A DNA stretch of 34,142 nucleotides from an uncultured Clostridium sp. (GTDB taxonomy: Bacteria; Bacillota; Clostridia; TANB77; CAG-508): positions 1 through 34,142 of the forward strand of contig CAMNPT010000012.1 of the NCBI GenBank assembly GCA_946548575.1. Direction: 5' to 3'. The notes under the pieces are model-generated. The model was not told the origin of the DNA. It did no database searches and saw only the letters and a list, made by a program, of their open reading frames with translations. Positions 1-9,677 of this stretch are shown one piece after another. Position 1 is the stretch's first letter; each line of letters opens with the position of its first letter. The translations under genes were made by a program, and so were the position numbers.

Positions 1-21
1 AACACTCCTTTTTTTCAACCG

Positions 22-164
22 CTAGGACGAACCAATGGGGACGGACCTTTTGGTTGAAATAAAAAATATTATATTATTATTTCAACCAAAAGGTCCGTCC
101 CCATTGGTTCGTCTCATTGGTTTGCCCATTGGCTTGCCCATTGGTTCGTCCCCATTGGTTCGTC

Positions 165-168
<4 letters not shown>
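22..168. repeat. Nested inverted-repeat element: perfect 37-bp arms (26-62 / 77-113), an outer arm 22-42 that also pairs with 148-168, and about four degenerate 12-14 bp CATTGG(T/C)TTGCC-type tandem units (115-165)
   Basis: Direct reading: gacgaaccaatggggacggaccttttggttgaaataa and its exact reverse complement; ctaggacgaaccaatggggac versus gtccccattggttcgtcctag. Confidence 0.93.
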
Positions 169-1182
<1,014 letters not shown>

Positions 1183-1210
1183 TTAATTTCTCCTTTTTAT
1201 TAATATGCTA

Positions 1211-1239
1211 ATTATACTATATTTTATTAAAATTTACAA
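1211..1239 (-). promoter_or_regulatory. Candidate sigma-A promoter for trpS (TTGTAA -17- TATAAT)
   Basis: Minus strand TTGTAA (1234-1239), 17-nt spacer, TATAAT (1211-1216); followed by AAGGAG about 10 nt before the trpS ATG. Confidence 0.55.
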
Positions 1240-1251
1240 TATGTCAATCAA

Positions 1252-1280
1252 TAAAAAAGAGACTGATTTCAGCCTCTTTT
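1252..1280 (-). terminator. Rho-independent terminator after the amylase gene
   Basis: Minus strand AAAGAGGCTGA-AA-TCAGTCTCTTTTTTAT: 11-bp stem (one G-T), 2-nt loop, T-run. Confidence 0.8.
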
Positions 1281-1286
1281 CTAGCA

Positions 1287-2807
1287 TTATTTTAGAATAA
1301 CAATTCCTCCATATGGTAACAAACAATCTCCATCTACATTTAATTTAAAAGTTTTATTTGATTCTTTATAATTTTCTGGTATATCGATTTTTTGTGCTTC
1401 AGTTCCTCTATTTATTGCTACAAAAACTGAATTTTCTTGGTTTTCCCTTTCAAATGCAAATATATTTTGGTTTGAGAGAATAATTTTGAAATTGCTATTT
1501 TTTCCTTTATATTGTTTTCTAAATTTTCCAATACATTGATAAAAGTTAAGTAATTCAACATCCTCTTTTCCCCAAGGGAAACATTTTCTATTAAATGGAT
1601 CTTTAAATCCATGTAATCCAACTTCTGTACCATAATAAATACAAGGAATTCCTGGCAAAAAATATTGAAGTATTATTGCTACTTTTAATCTATTTTTCGC
1701 TAGATTATATTCATCTGGCAATAATTTATCATTTTCATGTTCAAATTTTCTAAATTCTTGTGTTAAAAATTTATTGTCCACATGCCAAGGTGAAGGTGGC
1801 TCATCAATTTTCCAAATACATTCATATCCTGTACGAATATATTTTCCTGAAAGAATTGTAATTGCCCTTACAATATCATGTGTATCTAATGAGTTAAACA
1901 TTGTATCAATTGTTTCTTGTGGATAACCATCAAGCATATCAAATATTTGCCATCCTAAATATTCGTTTTCACCATTTACCACAAATTTCAAAATTGCATT
2001 TGTGTATAAATAGTTTGTAGGGCAATCTATACCCTTTCCTAATATCTCAGATGGTACTTTGTTCCAAAATTCACCTAAAATTAAATGAGTTTTATTAGCA
2101 TTTGCTCTATTTCTGATACCTTCTAATAATGAAGGAATCAAATTTTCTGCTAAATCTAATCTAAATCCATCTACATAAGGTGCAAATTTTGCAATTACTC
2201 CATCTTCTCCATATACATAATTTTGAAATTCTTGATTTTCCTGGTTAAATACAGGCATATCTTTAAATAATCCATACCAATATTCATAATTTCCATTCTC
2301 ATCAAATTTGAACCAATTACGATATTTTGAATTTGGATTTTGTAATGCCTCTTGAAATATTGGGTTATCACTACAACAATGGTTAAATGCAATATCTAAT
2401 ATAACATGCATTCCAAGTTCATTCGCTTTATTATGAAGATTTTCTAAATCTTGAAATGTTCCCACATCAGGGTCAATTTCCATATGATTTGTAGATGCAT
2501 ATCTTTCATAGCGATATAAACTTTCATTTATTGGTGAAAGATATATGATTCCAACTGATAAACTTTTTAAGTAATCAAGTTTTTCTTCTATACCTTTTAG
2601 ATTTCCACAAAAAAAATCATTATTGTGGAATTCTCCCATTTCATCTTGTTCCCAGTGTGGCATTTCTCCCCATATACGATAATTTCTTCCTTCTTGTTTA
2701 CCATTTTTGTAATTCTTACTTCTATTAAACCTGTCCACAAATAATTGATAAGCAATTTGGTCTTTAGACCATTCTGGTACACAAAATTTCTTTATATCCT
2801 TTTCCAT
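1287..2807 (-). CDS. GH13 alpha-amylase family glycosidase (neopullulanase/cyclomaltodextrinase-like)
   Basis: QLFVDRF, VILDIAFNHC, VDGFRLDLAENL, LDTHD and IPCIYYGTEVGL motifs typical of the GH13 catalytic barrel. Confidence 0.9.
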   Translation of the reverse strand: MEKDIKKFCVPEWSKDQIAYQLFVDRFNRSKNYKNGKQEGRNYRIWGEMPHWEQDEMGEFHNNDFFCGNLKGIEEKLDYLKSLSVGIIYLSPINESLYRYERYASTNHMEIDPDVGTFQDLENLHNKANELGMHVILDIAFNHCCSDNPIFQEALQNPNSKYRNWFKFDENGNYEYWYGLFKDMPVFNQENQEFQNYVYGEDGVIAKFAPYVDGFRLDLAENLIPSLLEGIRNRANANKTHLILGEFWNKVPSEILGKGIDCPTNYLYTNAILKFVVNGENEYLGWQIFDMLDGYPQETIDTMFNSLDTHDIVRAITILSGKYIRTGYECIWKIDEPPSPWHVDNKFLTQEFRKFEHENDKLLPDEYNLAKNRLKVAIILQYFLPGIPCIYYGTEVGLHGFKDPFNRKCFPWGKEDVELLNFYQCIGKFRKQYKGKNSNFKIILSNQNIFAFERENQENSVFVAINRGTEAQKIDIPENYKESNKTFKLNVDGDCLLPYGGIVILK

Positions 2808-2884
2808 AAAGCAATCTTCCTTTCTATTGTCAAGATATAATGCAATTAATTTGTTACTTGCTAGTTTACGTTTTTCATATCCTC

Positions 2885-2913
2885 AATTTACTATATTTAT
2901 TTTCTTTTGTCAA
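2885..2913 (-). promoter_or_regulatory. Candidate promoter for the amylase gene (TTGACA -17- TAAATT)
   Basis: Minus strand TTGACA (2908-2913), 17-nt spacer, TAAATT (2885-2890); directly after the preceding GT stop codon. Confidence 0.55.
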
Positions 2914-2915
2914 CA

Positions 2916-3860
2916 TTAACTTTTGTTTTTTATTACATTAAATTTATCTTGATATTCATTTAATTTTATTTCAAAATCCTGTTTATTTTTATTAACAATA
3001 GTTTGTAATATAAGTCCTCCAAAGAATGATTGAATAGATCCCATGAAGAAGAATACACTAGCAACAAATGATGGCATTTTAGGAACTAATCCTGTTTTAA
3101 AGTAATCAATTAAAACTGGTACTAAAAATAATATTCCTATTAGTGCAAGTATTCCTGCAACCCATGAAAAAAATGAAAATGGCCTATAATTCTTATATAA
3201 TGATATAATTGTTTTTATAACTTTAAATCCATCTGAATAGGTATTTAACTTAGATTCACTTCCTTCAGGTCTATCTCTATATTCAATTATTATATTTTCT
3301 ACCCCCATATTTTTGTCTAAAGTATGTATTGTCATTTCTGTTTCAATTTCGAAACCTTTAGATAAAACTGGGAAAGTTTTTACAAATTTATAGCTAAATG
3401 CTCTATACCCTGTCATAACATCTCTTATATCACTTTTATAAATAATATTAATAAGTTTTCTTACTAATATATTTCCTACATTATGAAATGGTCTTTTATT
3501 TTCTGTAAAATATGTTGATGATAGTCTATCTCCTATTACCATATCCACATTTCTCTCTAAAACTGCTTTACACATTTCTTTAGCATATTCTGCTGGATAA
3601 GTATCGTCTCCGTCTGTCATAATATAACACTCAGCATCTATTTCACGAAACATGGTTCTAATAACATTCCCTTTTCCCTGTTTTCTTTCATACCTAACTA
3701 TTGCTCCTGATTCTTTTGCTATTTTATCTATTCCATCTTTTGAATTATTGTCATAAACGTAAATTTTAGCTTCTGGTAATTCTTTCTTAAAGTCTTCTAT
3801 TACTTTTTTTATTGTTTTACTTTCATTATAACATGGTATTAAAACAGCTATCTTATCCAT
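2916..3860 (-). CDS. GT2 family (DPM1/GtrB-like) glycosyltransferase with C-terminal TM helices
   Basis: IAVLIPCYNES, DNNSKDG, TDGDDTYPAEY, two hydrophobic segments near the C-terminus. Confidence 0.88.
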   Translation of the reverse strand: MDKIAVLIPCYNESKTIKKVIEDFKKELPEAKIYVYDNNSKDGIDKIAKESGAIVRYERKQGKGNVIRTMFREIDAECYIMTDGDDTYPAEYAKEMCKAVLERNVDMVIGDRLSSTYFTENKRPFHNVGNILVRKLINIIYKSDIRDVMTGYRAFSYKFVKTFPVLSKGFEIETEMTIHTLDKNMGVENIIIEYRDRPEGSESKLNTYSDGFKVIKTIISLYKNYRPFSFFSWVAGILALIGILFLVPVLIDYFKTGLVPKMPSFVASVFFFMGSIQSFFGGLILQTIVNKNKQDFEIKLNEYQDKFNVIKNKS

Positions 3861-3863
3861 TTT

Positions 3864-4826
3864 TTACTTTCCTTTTTCTTTGTTTTCATTCATTTCTTTT
3901 TCACCATTATATTCATTTACTAAATATAACGGTCTATTTTTTGTTTCATTAAATATTCTTCCTAGATATTCTCCTACTATACCAAATAATAAAATTTGTA
4001 CTCCTGAAAAAAATAATATCAGTAATATAATTGCTTGAAATGCTTGAATAGGTTGATCTACAACAAAGCATTTTATAATTACATATATGAAATATATAAA
4101 TAACATCATAAATGTTGGAATTGCAACAAGTGTAGAAAATTTTAAAGGAGCTATTGTAAATGAAGTAATTCCATCAATAGCTAAATCTATCAATTTTAAG
4201 TAATTCCATTTAGTTGAACCCGCAACTCTAGGGTCCCTATCATATAACACCTCTTTTTTCTTATAGCCTATCCAACTAAACATACTTTTTGTATTTCTTT
4301 GTGATTCTCTAAGCATTTTTAAAGCATTAACACATCTTCTATCCAAAAGTCTGAAATCTCCTGTGTCTTTTTGAATTTCTACTTTAGTCAATTTTTGTAA
4401 TAATTTATAATACATTTTAGATGTGAATTTTTTTAACCAGGTTTCTCCTTTTCTGCTTCTTCTTTTTGCATAAACATCATCATAACCCTCTTCCCAGTAT
4501 TTAACTAACTCCGGAATTAGTTCTGGTGGATCTTGCAAATCTGCATCCATAAAAATTACACAATCACCTTTAGCATAATCTAAACCTGCAATCATGGCAA
4601 TTTCCTTACCAAAGTTTCTAGAAAAATCTACATAACATATTCTATTATCTGCAATTCTCATTTGTTTTATTTTATCTATTGTATTATCTTTACTACCATC
4701 ATTAATAAAAAGAATTTCAAATTCATAATTATTCATTGAATCCATTAATTTTTTCATTCTATCATATAAAATAGGTAATGATTCTTCTTCATTGTATGCT
4801 GGTATTATTACGGAAATTTTTTTCAT
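3864..4826 (-). CDS. GT2 family (GtrB/CsbB-like polyprenyl-phosphate sugar synthase) membrane glycosyltransferase
   Basis: ISVIIPAYNEEESL, NDGSKDNT, FMDADLQDPPELI, RNFGKEIAM, two C-terminal TM helices. Confidence 0.9.
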   Translation of the reverse strand: MKKISVIIPAYNEEESLPILYDRMKKLMDSMNNYEFEILFINDGSKDNTIDKIKQMRIADNRICYVDFSRNFGKEIAMIAGLDYAKGDCVIFMDADLQDPPELIPELVKYWEEGYDDVYAKRRSRKGETWLKKFTSKMYYKLLQKLTKVEIQKDTGDFRLLDRRCVNALKMLRESQRNTKSMFSWIGYKKKEVLYDRDPRVAGSTKWNYLKLIDLAIDGITSFTIAPLKFSTLVAIPTFMMLFIYFIYVIIKCFVVDQPIQAFQAIILLILFFSGVQILLFGIVGEYLGRIFNETKNRPLYLVNEYNGEKEMNENKEKGK

Positions 4827-4829
4827 CTT

Positions 4830-5249
4830 TTATTCCTTTCTTTTAAATGCAAAAAATTTACTTATAAAAAAATTTAATATTACTACTATTACTGTTAAAC
4901 CTATTTTTACAACTATATTAGGAATAGGTAATTTGAATAAAACTATTCCTCCCAAAAATTCTATTAAAATAGTAAATGCTCTACCTGTCATAAATTTTAT
5001 AAATTGTGTTATTCTCTCTTTAGCTGTTTTAGCATTTGCATGAAATACTAAGTCTTTGTTTGTAATATAAGCAAATAATACAGCTAAAATAATTGCAATT
5101 AAATTTGATATGTTTTCATTCCATTTTAATATACTGTCCATTATAAAAAATGAAGCCAGATTAATAATTGAAGTACCAACTCCAAATACAACATATAAAA
5201 TTACTTCTTTTGTAAATAATTTTTCTTTTAATTTCTTTATCTTTTCCAT
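4830..5249 (-). CDS. GtrA-like flippase family protein
   Basis: Short polytopic protein with YVVFGVGTSIINLASFFIMD ... NKDLVFHANAKT ... FISKFFAFKRK, GtrA signature pattern. Confidence 0.88.
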   Translation of the reverse strand: MEKIKKLKEKLFTKEVILYVVFGVGTSIINLASFFIMDSILKWNENISNLIAIILAVLFAYITNKDLVFHANAKTAKERITQFIKFMTGRAFTILIEFLGGIVLFKLPIPNIVVKIGLTVIVVILNFFISKFFAFKRKE

Positions 5250-5250
5250 T

Positions 5251-6216
5251 TTAATTCAACCATTCTTGATTTTCCAAATACCAATCTATTGTTTTTACTA
5301 TACCATCTTCGAATTTAGTCTTTGGTTCCCATCCTAATTCATTTTTAATTTTTGTAGGGTCAATTGCATATCTATAATCATGCCCTTTTCTATCTGTTAC
5401 AAATTCAATTAAATCTTCAGATTTTCCCAATCTTTCTAATATTAATTTTACAATTTGAATATTTCTTCTTTCATTATGTCCACCAATATTATATCTTTCT
5501 CCTGATACTCCATTATGAAATACTAAATCTATTGCTTCACAGTGATCTTCTACATATAACCAATCTCTAATATTTAGACCTTCTCCATAAACAGGTAATT
5601 TTTCATTATTTAATGCTAATTTAATCATATGTGGTATTAATTTTTCATTATGTTGATAAGGTCCATAATTATTTGAACAATTTGTTACATTTACATTCAT
5701 TTTAAATGTTTCTTTATAAGCCAAAGCAATTAAGTCAGAACTAGCTTTTGATGCTGAATATGGGCTACTTGGTTTTATTGGTGATGTTTCTGTAAAATAT
5801 CCATCTTCTTTAAGCGAACCATAAACCTCATCTGTTGAAATATGTACAAATTTATTTGGACTTCCCTCTCCCCATTTTTGTTTTGCAGTTTCTAATAAAG
5901 TATGTGTTCCTATAACATTAGTTTGAGTAAATACAAATGGTGTTTTTATACTATTATCAACATGTGATTCTGCCGCAAAATGAATTACGCCATTAATGTC
6001 ATATTTATCAAAAATCTCTTTCATTTTTTCAAAATCACATATATCAGCTTTTTCAAATTCAATTTTATCTTTAATTTTTTTAAGATTATCCATATTTCCA
6101 GCATAGGTTAATTTATCTACAACAACAACTTTATAATCTGGATGTTTTTTTACAAAATATTCTGCAAAATTTGCTCCTATAAAACCTGCTGCTCCTGTTA
6201 CTAAAACATTTTTCAT
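5251..6216 (-). CDS. rmlB: dTDP-glucose 4,6-dehydratase (ORF open to 6258; start at 6216 preferred, MKNVLVTGAAGF, with upstream GAGGAGG)
   Basis: VTGAAGFIGANF, HFAAESHVDNSI, YSASKASSD, NNYGPYQHNEKLIP, RDWLYVEDHC. Confidence 0.95.
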   Translation of the reverse strand: MKNVLVTGAAGFIGANFAEYFVKKHPDYKVVVVDKLTYAGNMDNLKKIKDKIEFEKADICDFEKMKEIFDKYDINGVIHFAAESHVDNSIKTPFVFTQTNVIGTHTLLETAKQKWGEGSPNKFVHISTDEVYGSLKEDGYFTETSPIKPSSPYSASKASSDLIALAYKETFKMNVNVTNCSNNYGPYQHNEKLIPHMIKLALNNEKLPVYGEGLNIRDWLYVEDHCEAIDLVFHNGVSGERYNIGGHNERRNIQIVKLILERLGKSEDLIEFVTDRKGHDYRYAIDPTKIKNELGWEPKTKFEDGIVKTIDWYLENQEWLN

Positions 6217-6785
6217 TTCCAAATTTCCTCCTCTTTTAATTCTTTTAGTGTTGGCCATTTCGCATCTTTTTCAGATGTTATTAAATCCTCTGGCTTTAAA
6301 TCTCCCATAGGCCACTCAATTCCTACATCAGGATCATTCCATGCAAGACCTCCTTCTGCATTACCATTATATACATCATCACATTTATATGTAAATTCTG
6401 CCTCATCTGATAACACTAAGAATCCATGTGCAAATCCTTTTGGTATCATAAACATTTTTTTATTTTCTTCTGTTAATATTACACCTTCCCATTTTCCATA
6501 AGTTTTGCTTCCTGGTCTTAAGTCTACTGCGACATCAAAAACTTCTCCTTTTATAACTCTAACCAATTTTGCTTGAGTATTTTCTTTTTGGAAATGTAAT
6601 CCTCTTAGAACTCCTTTCTTTGATTTAGATTGATTATCTTGTACAAAATTATAATTTAATCCAATTTCTTCAAATTCAGTTTTACTATATGTTTCCATGA
6701 AATATCCTCTATTATCTCCGAAAACTGTTGGTTCTATAACATATACTCCATCAATTGAAGTTTCTATTTTTTTAAACTTTCCCAT
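6213..6785 (-). CDS. rmlC: dTDP-4-dehydrorhamnose 3,5-epimerase
   Basis: FGDNRGYFMETY, GVLRGLHFQ, FAHGFLVLSDEAEFTYKCDDVYN. Confidence 0.95.
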   Translation of the reverse strand: MGKFKKIETSIDGVYVIEPTVFGDNRGYFMETYSKTEFEEIGLNYNFVQDNQSKSKKGVLRGLHFQKENTQAKLVRVIKGEVFDVAVDLRPGSKTYGKWEGVILTEENKKMFMIPKGFAHGFLVLSDEAEFTYKCDDVYNGNAEGGLAWNDPDVGIEWPMGDLKPEDLITSEKDAKWPTLKELKEEEIWK

Positions 6786-6819
6786 TTTTCTTCCTTCCTT
6801 TTTTATATATAAATCTGTC

Positions 6820-6845
6820 CCAAATGGACATTCATGTCCATTTGG
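6820..6845. repeat. Perfect 12-bp palindrome with 2-nt loop between rmlA and rmlC
   Basis: ccaaatggacat-tc-atgtccatttgg. Confidence 0.85.
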
Positions 6846-6853
6846 ACCTGTCC

Positions 6854-7720
6854 CTATATGGACATCAAATATTTTCCATAGTCTGTTTTCATGTATATTT
6901 TAGCAAGTTCTTTTAATTGTTCTGATGTTATCCATCCTTTTTTATATGCTATTTCTTCTGGGCAACACACTTGCATTCCTTGTCTTTTTTCTATTGTTTG
7001 TACAAAACTTGCTGTTTCAAGAAGAGCATCATGTGTTCCAGTATCAAACCATGTCATTCCTCTTCCAAATGTTTCTACATATAATTTGTTCATTTTCATA
7101 TATTCTTCATTAATTGACGTTATTTCTAGTTCTCCTCTTGCTGATGGTTCTATACTTTTGGCAATTTTTACAACATCATTTGTATAAAAATATAAACCTG
7201 GCACTGCATAATTTGACTTTGGATTTTCTGGTTTTTCTTCTATTGATATTGCTTTTCCTGTTTCATCTATTTCAACCACACCATAGGCTCTAGGATCTTT
7301 TACTTGGTATCCAAATATTGTTGATTCATTTTCTCTTTCATTGGCTCTTTTTAGCATCTCTGATAAATGTGACCCATAAAACATGTTGTCTCCTAAAATC
7401 ATTGCTACATTGTCTTCTCCTATAAAGTCTTCTCCTATTATAAATGCTTCTGCTAGTCCATTTGGTTTTTCTTGAACTTTATACTCAAATTTCATTCCCC
7501 ATTTTGAACCATCACCTAATAATTCTTTAAATGTCTCTATATCTCTTGGTGTTGATATTATTAAAACTTCTCTGATATTTGCCTCCATTAAAACTGATAG
7601 TGGATAATATATCATTGGTTTGTCATATACTGGCATTATTTGCTTTGATATTGCTATTGTTAATGGATATAGTCTTGTTCCACTTCCACCTGCTAATATT
7701 ATTCCTTTTCTATTTTTCAT
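6854..7720 (-). CDS. rmlA: Glucose-1-phosphate thymidylyltransferase
   Basis: [45 protein letters not shown] is a diagnostic RmlA N-terminus. Confidence 0.96.
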   Translation of the reverse strand: MKNRKGIILAGGSGTRLYPLTIAISKQIMPVYDKPMIYYPLSVLMEANIREVLIISTPRDIETFKELLGDGSKWGMKFEYKVQEKPNGLAEAFIIGEDFIGEDNVAMILGDNMFYGSHLSEMLKRANERENESTIFGYQVKDPRAYGVVEIDETGKAISIEEKPENPKSNYAVPGLYFYTNDVVKIAKSIEPSARGELEITSINEEYMKMNKLYVETFGRGMTWFDTGTHDALLETASFVQTIEKRQGMQVCCPEEIAYKKGWITSEQLKELAKIYMKTDYGKYLMSI

Positions 7721-7721
7721 A

Positions 7722-8588
7722 CTACAATCTTCCTTCCTCTTTTAAATATCTTTTTAAACCATCTTCCCAATCTGGTACATTTATTCCTTGTGATTTTAGT
7801 TTTTCTTTTGACATTTGAGAGTTTTTAGGACGTTTTGCTTGAACTATATTCATCATTTCTATATATTGTTCTGTTGTAACTGGATTTACTTTACATATTG
7901 TTCCTGTATATTCAAATATTGCTTTTGTAAAGTCATACCATGTTGTATATCCTTCATTAGTTGAATTGTATACTCCATAAGGTATTTTTTTATTTACAGA
8001 TTGATAAACTATTTCAGATAAATCTTTTGCATAAGTTGGGCTTCCATGTTGATCTGATACAACACTTAATTCATCTTTATCTTCTCCAAGTTTTAACATT
8101 GTTTTTACAAAATTGTTTCCACCTATTCCATATAACCAAGCTGTTCTAAAAATATAATATTTATCTGTATTTGATTTAATTTGTTCTTCTCCATGTAGTT
8201 TTGTTATTCCATAAGCTGTTACAGGTGATTTAGGGTCATCTTCTTTATAATCTTTTTCTACATCTAAATCTCCACCAAATACATAATCTGTGCTTATATG
8301 TACTAAAGTTGCTCCAACTTCATTTGCTGCTTTTGCTAAATTTCCTGGTCCATCTGCATTTATTTTTTCTACTATTTCTCCTGCTGTTTCGGCTTTATCT
8401 ACTGCTGTAAATGCTGCACAATTTATTATTAACTCTGGTTTTGTGTTTTTGACAAATTCTTTTACCTGTGCTTCATTTGTTATATCTAATTCTGCTACAT
8501 CTGTTAAAATAAGTTCATTTCCTTGTTCAAATTTTTCTCTAATTTCTTTAGCTAACATCCCATTAGCTCCTGTTATTAAAATTTTCAT
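7722..8588 (-). CDS. rmlD: dTDP-4-dehydrorhamnose reductase
   Basis: [45 protein letters not shown]. Confidence 0.95.
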   Translation of the reverse strand: MKILITGANGMLAKEIREKFEQGNELILTDVAELDITNEAQVKEFVKNTKPELIINCAAFTAVDKAETAGEIVEKINADGPGNLAKAANEVGATLVHISTDYVFGGDLDVEKDYKEDDPKSPVTAYGITKLHGEEQIKSNTDKYYIFRTAWLYGIGGNNFVKTMLKLGEDKDELSVVSDQHGSPTYAKDLSEIVYQSVNKKIPYGVYNSTNEGYTTWYDFTKAIFEYTGTICKVNPVTTEQYIEMMNIVQAKRPKNSQMSKEKLKSQGINVPDWEDGLKRYLKEEGRL

Positions 8589-8642
8589 AAGATTAAAGCA
8601 CTTCCTTTCATATTTTTTCGACTATATAATATCATTAAAAAC

Positions 8643-8673
8643 AAAAAAGTACAAGGGTTTCTTGTACTTTTTT
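8643..8673 (-). terminator. Strong stem-loop terminator between the cadherin-like gene and rmlD
   Basis: AAAAAAGTACAAG-5 nt-CTTGTACTTTTTT, perfect 13-bp stem with T-run; symmetrical, so it could act on either strand. Confidence 0.85.
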
Positions 8674-8735
8674 AATTACAATTTACAGCTATTATATTTT
8701 CAAAAGAAAAAATTTTAAAGCCGTGAATTATAATA

Positions 8736-9581
8736 TTATTTATTGTGTTTTCCTTTTTTAGACTTTTTTCTTTTGGTTGCTATTATTAAACATATTATTA
8801 ATAAAGCAAAAATGATTATTGCTAAATATTTATAATTAATCTCTTTTTTTTCTTCAATTTGAACTGCTTGTTTCCTAATAATATTTATTTTATAAACCAC
8901 TTTTTCATCATTTCCTGCAGTTACCGTTATTAAAACTTGATTTAAACCTTCTTTTAAGTTTTCGTTACCTGTAATTTCAATTTTTGCATTTTCTATATTA
9001 GAGTTAGTATCTATATTTATTTTTTCAACATAGCTTTGAACCTCACAATTATATTCGTAAATATTTTCATTAAATTCTGGTGTTATTTCTATGTTTGATT
9101 TGTCCTCAGTTGTTATTTTTAGACTGTTTAGTCTAAGATTTTGTTTAACTTGTTTTATTACTTTAATAAAATATGTCCTAACCATTCCATTTTCAGCAGT
9201 AACTTCTATTTCTATATTATTTTCTCCTGAATTTAAAGTTATTTTTCCTGTGCCAGAAACAGATGCTTTTTCGTCATCTGTTTCTGCTTTGATTTCTATA
9301 CTATCATCAGTAATTTCTTCTTTTATTTCATAATTTATTGTTTGTTTGTCAAATTCAGGTGTAATACTATAGTTTTCTACAGATAAGTTTTTTAAATAAT
9401 TATTACTTGACTTTCCTATTTTTTCTTCTTGTTCTTGTTTCCACTCTTTTTGTTCTTGTTCTAATTTTTTGTCAGCTTGTTCATCTGTATAATCTGCCAT
9501 AGTTGCAAAACTCATGTTTTGTGAAAATAGCATTAAAATCATAACTATTATTAGCATAGTTTTATAAATTAATTTTTTCAT
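8736..9581 (-). CDS. Secreted/membrane-anchored protein with cadherin-like beta-sandwich domains (PF12733-like) and a C-terminal TM segment
   Basis: N-terminal signal sequence; LKNLSVENYSITPEFDKQTINYEIKE... repeat architecture; C-terminal hydrophobic helix then KRKKSKKGK. Confidence 0.8.
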   Translation of the reverse strand: MKKLIYKTMLIIVMILMLFSQNMSFATMADYTDEQADKKLEQEQKEWKQEQEEKIGKSSNNYLKNLSVENYSITPEFDKQTINYEIKEEITDDSIEIKAETDDEKASVSGTGKITLNSGENNIEIEVTAENGMVRTYFIKVIKQVKQNLRLNSLKITTEDKSNIEITPEFNENIYEYNCEVQSYVEKINIDTNSNIENAKIEITGNENLKEGLNQVLITVTAGNDEKVVYKINIIRKQAVQIEEKKEINYKYLAIIIFALLIICLIIATKRKKSKKGKHNK

Positions 9582-9610
9582 ATTTTATATCATTCCTTTT
9601 CTAAATATAA

Positions 9611-9650
9611 ATCAGCTTGGAAAATTTCTTTTTCAAACTGATTTTTTGTT
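9611..9650 (-). terminator. Probable terminator/stem-loop downstream of the glucosaminidase gene
   Basis: AATCAGTTTG...CAAGCTGATT imperfect stem on the minus strand. Confidence 0.45.
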
Positions 9651-9677
9651 AGCATAATTTTTTAAAATATATTTTTA

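Noticed and set aside
1418-2782. Nested minus-strand ORFs 1418..1633, 2195..2392 and 2597..2782
   Set aside because: Lie wholly inside the well-supported amylase gene in another frame; no domain evidence.
5251-6258. N-terminal extension MANTKRIKRGGNLE of RmlB
   Set aside because: It is translation of the RBS/overlap region with rmlC; the conserved protein starts at MKNVLVTG.
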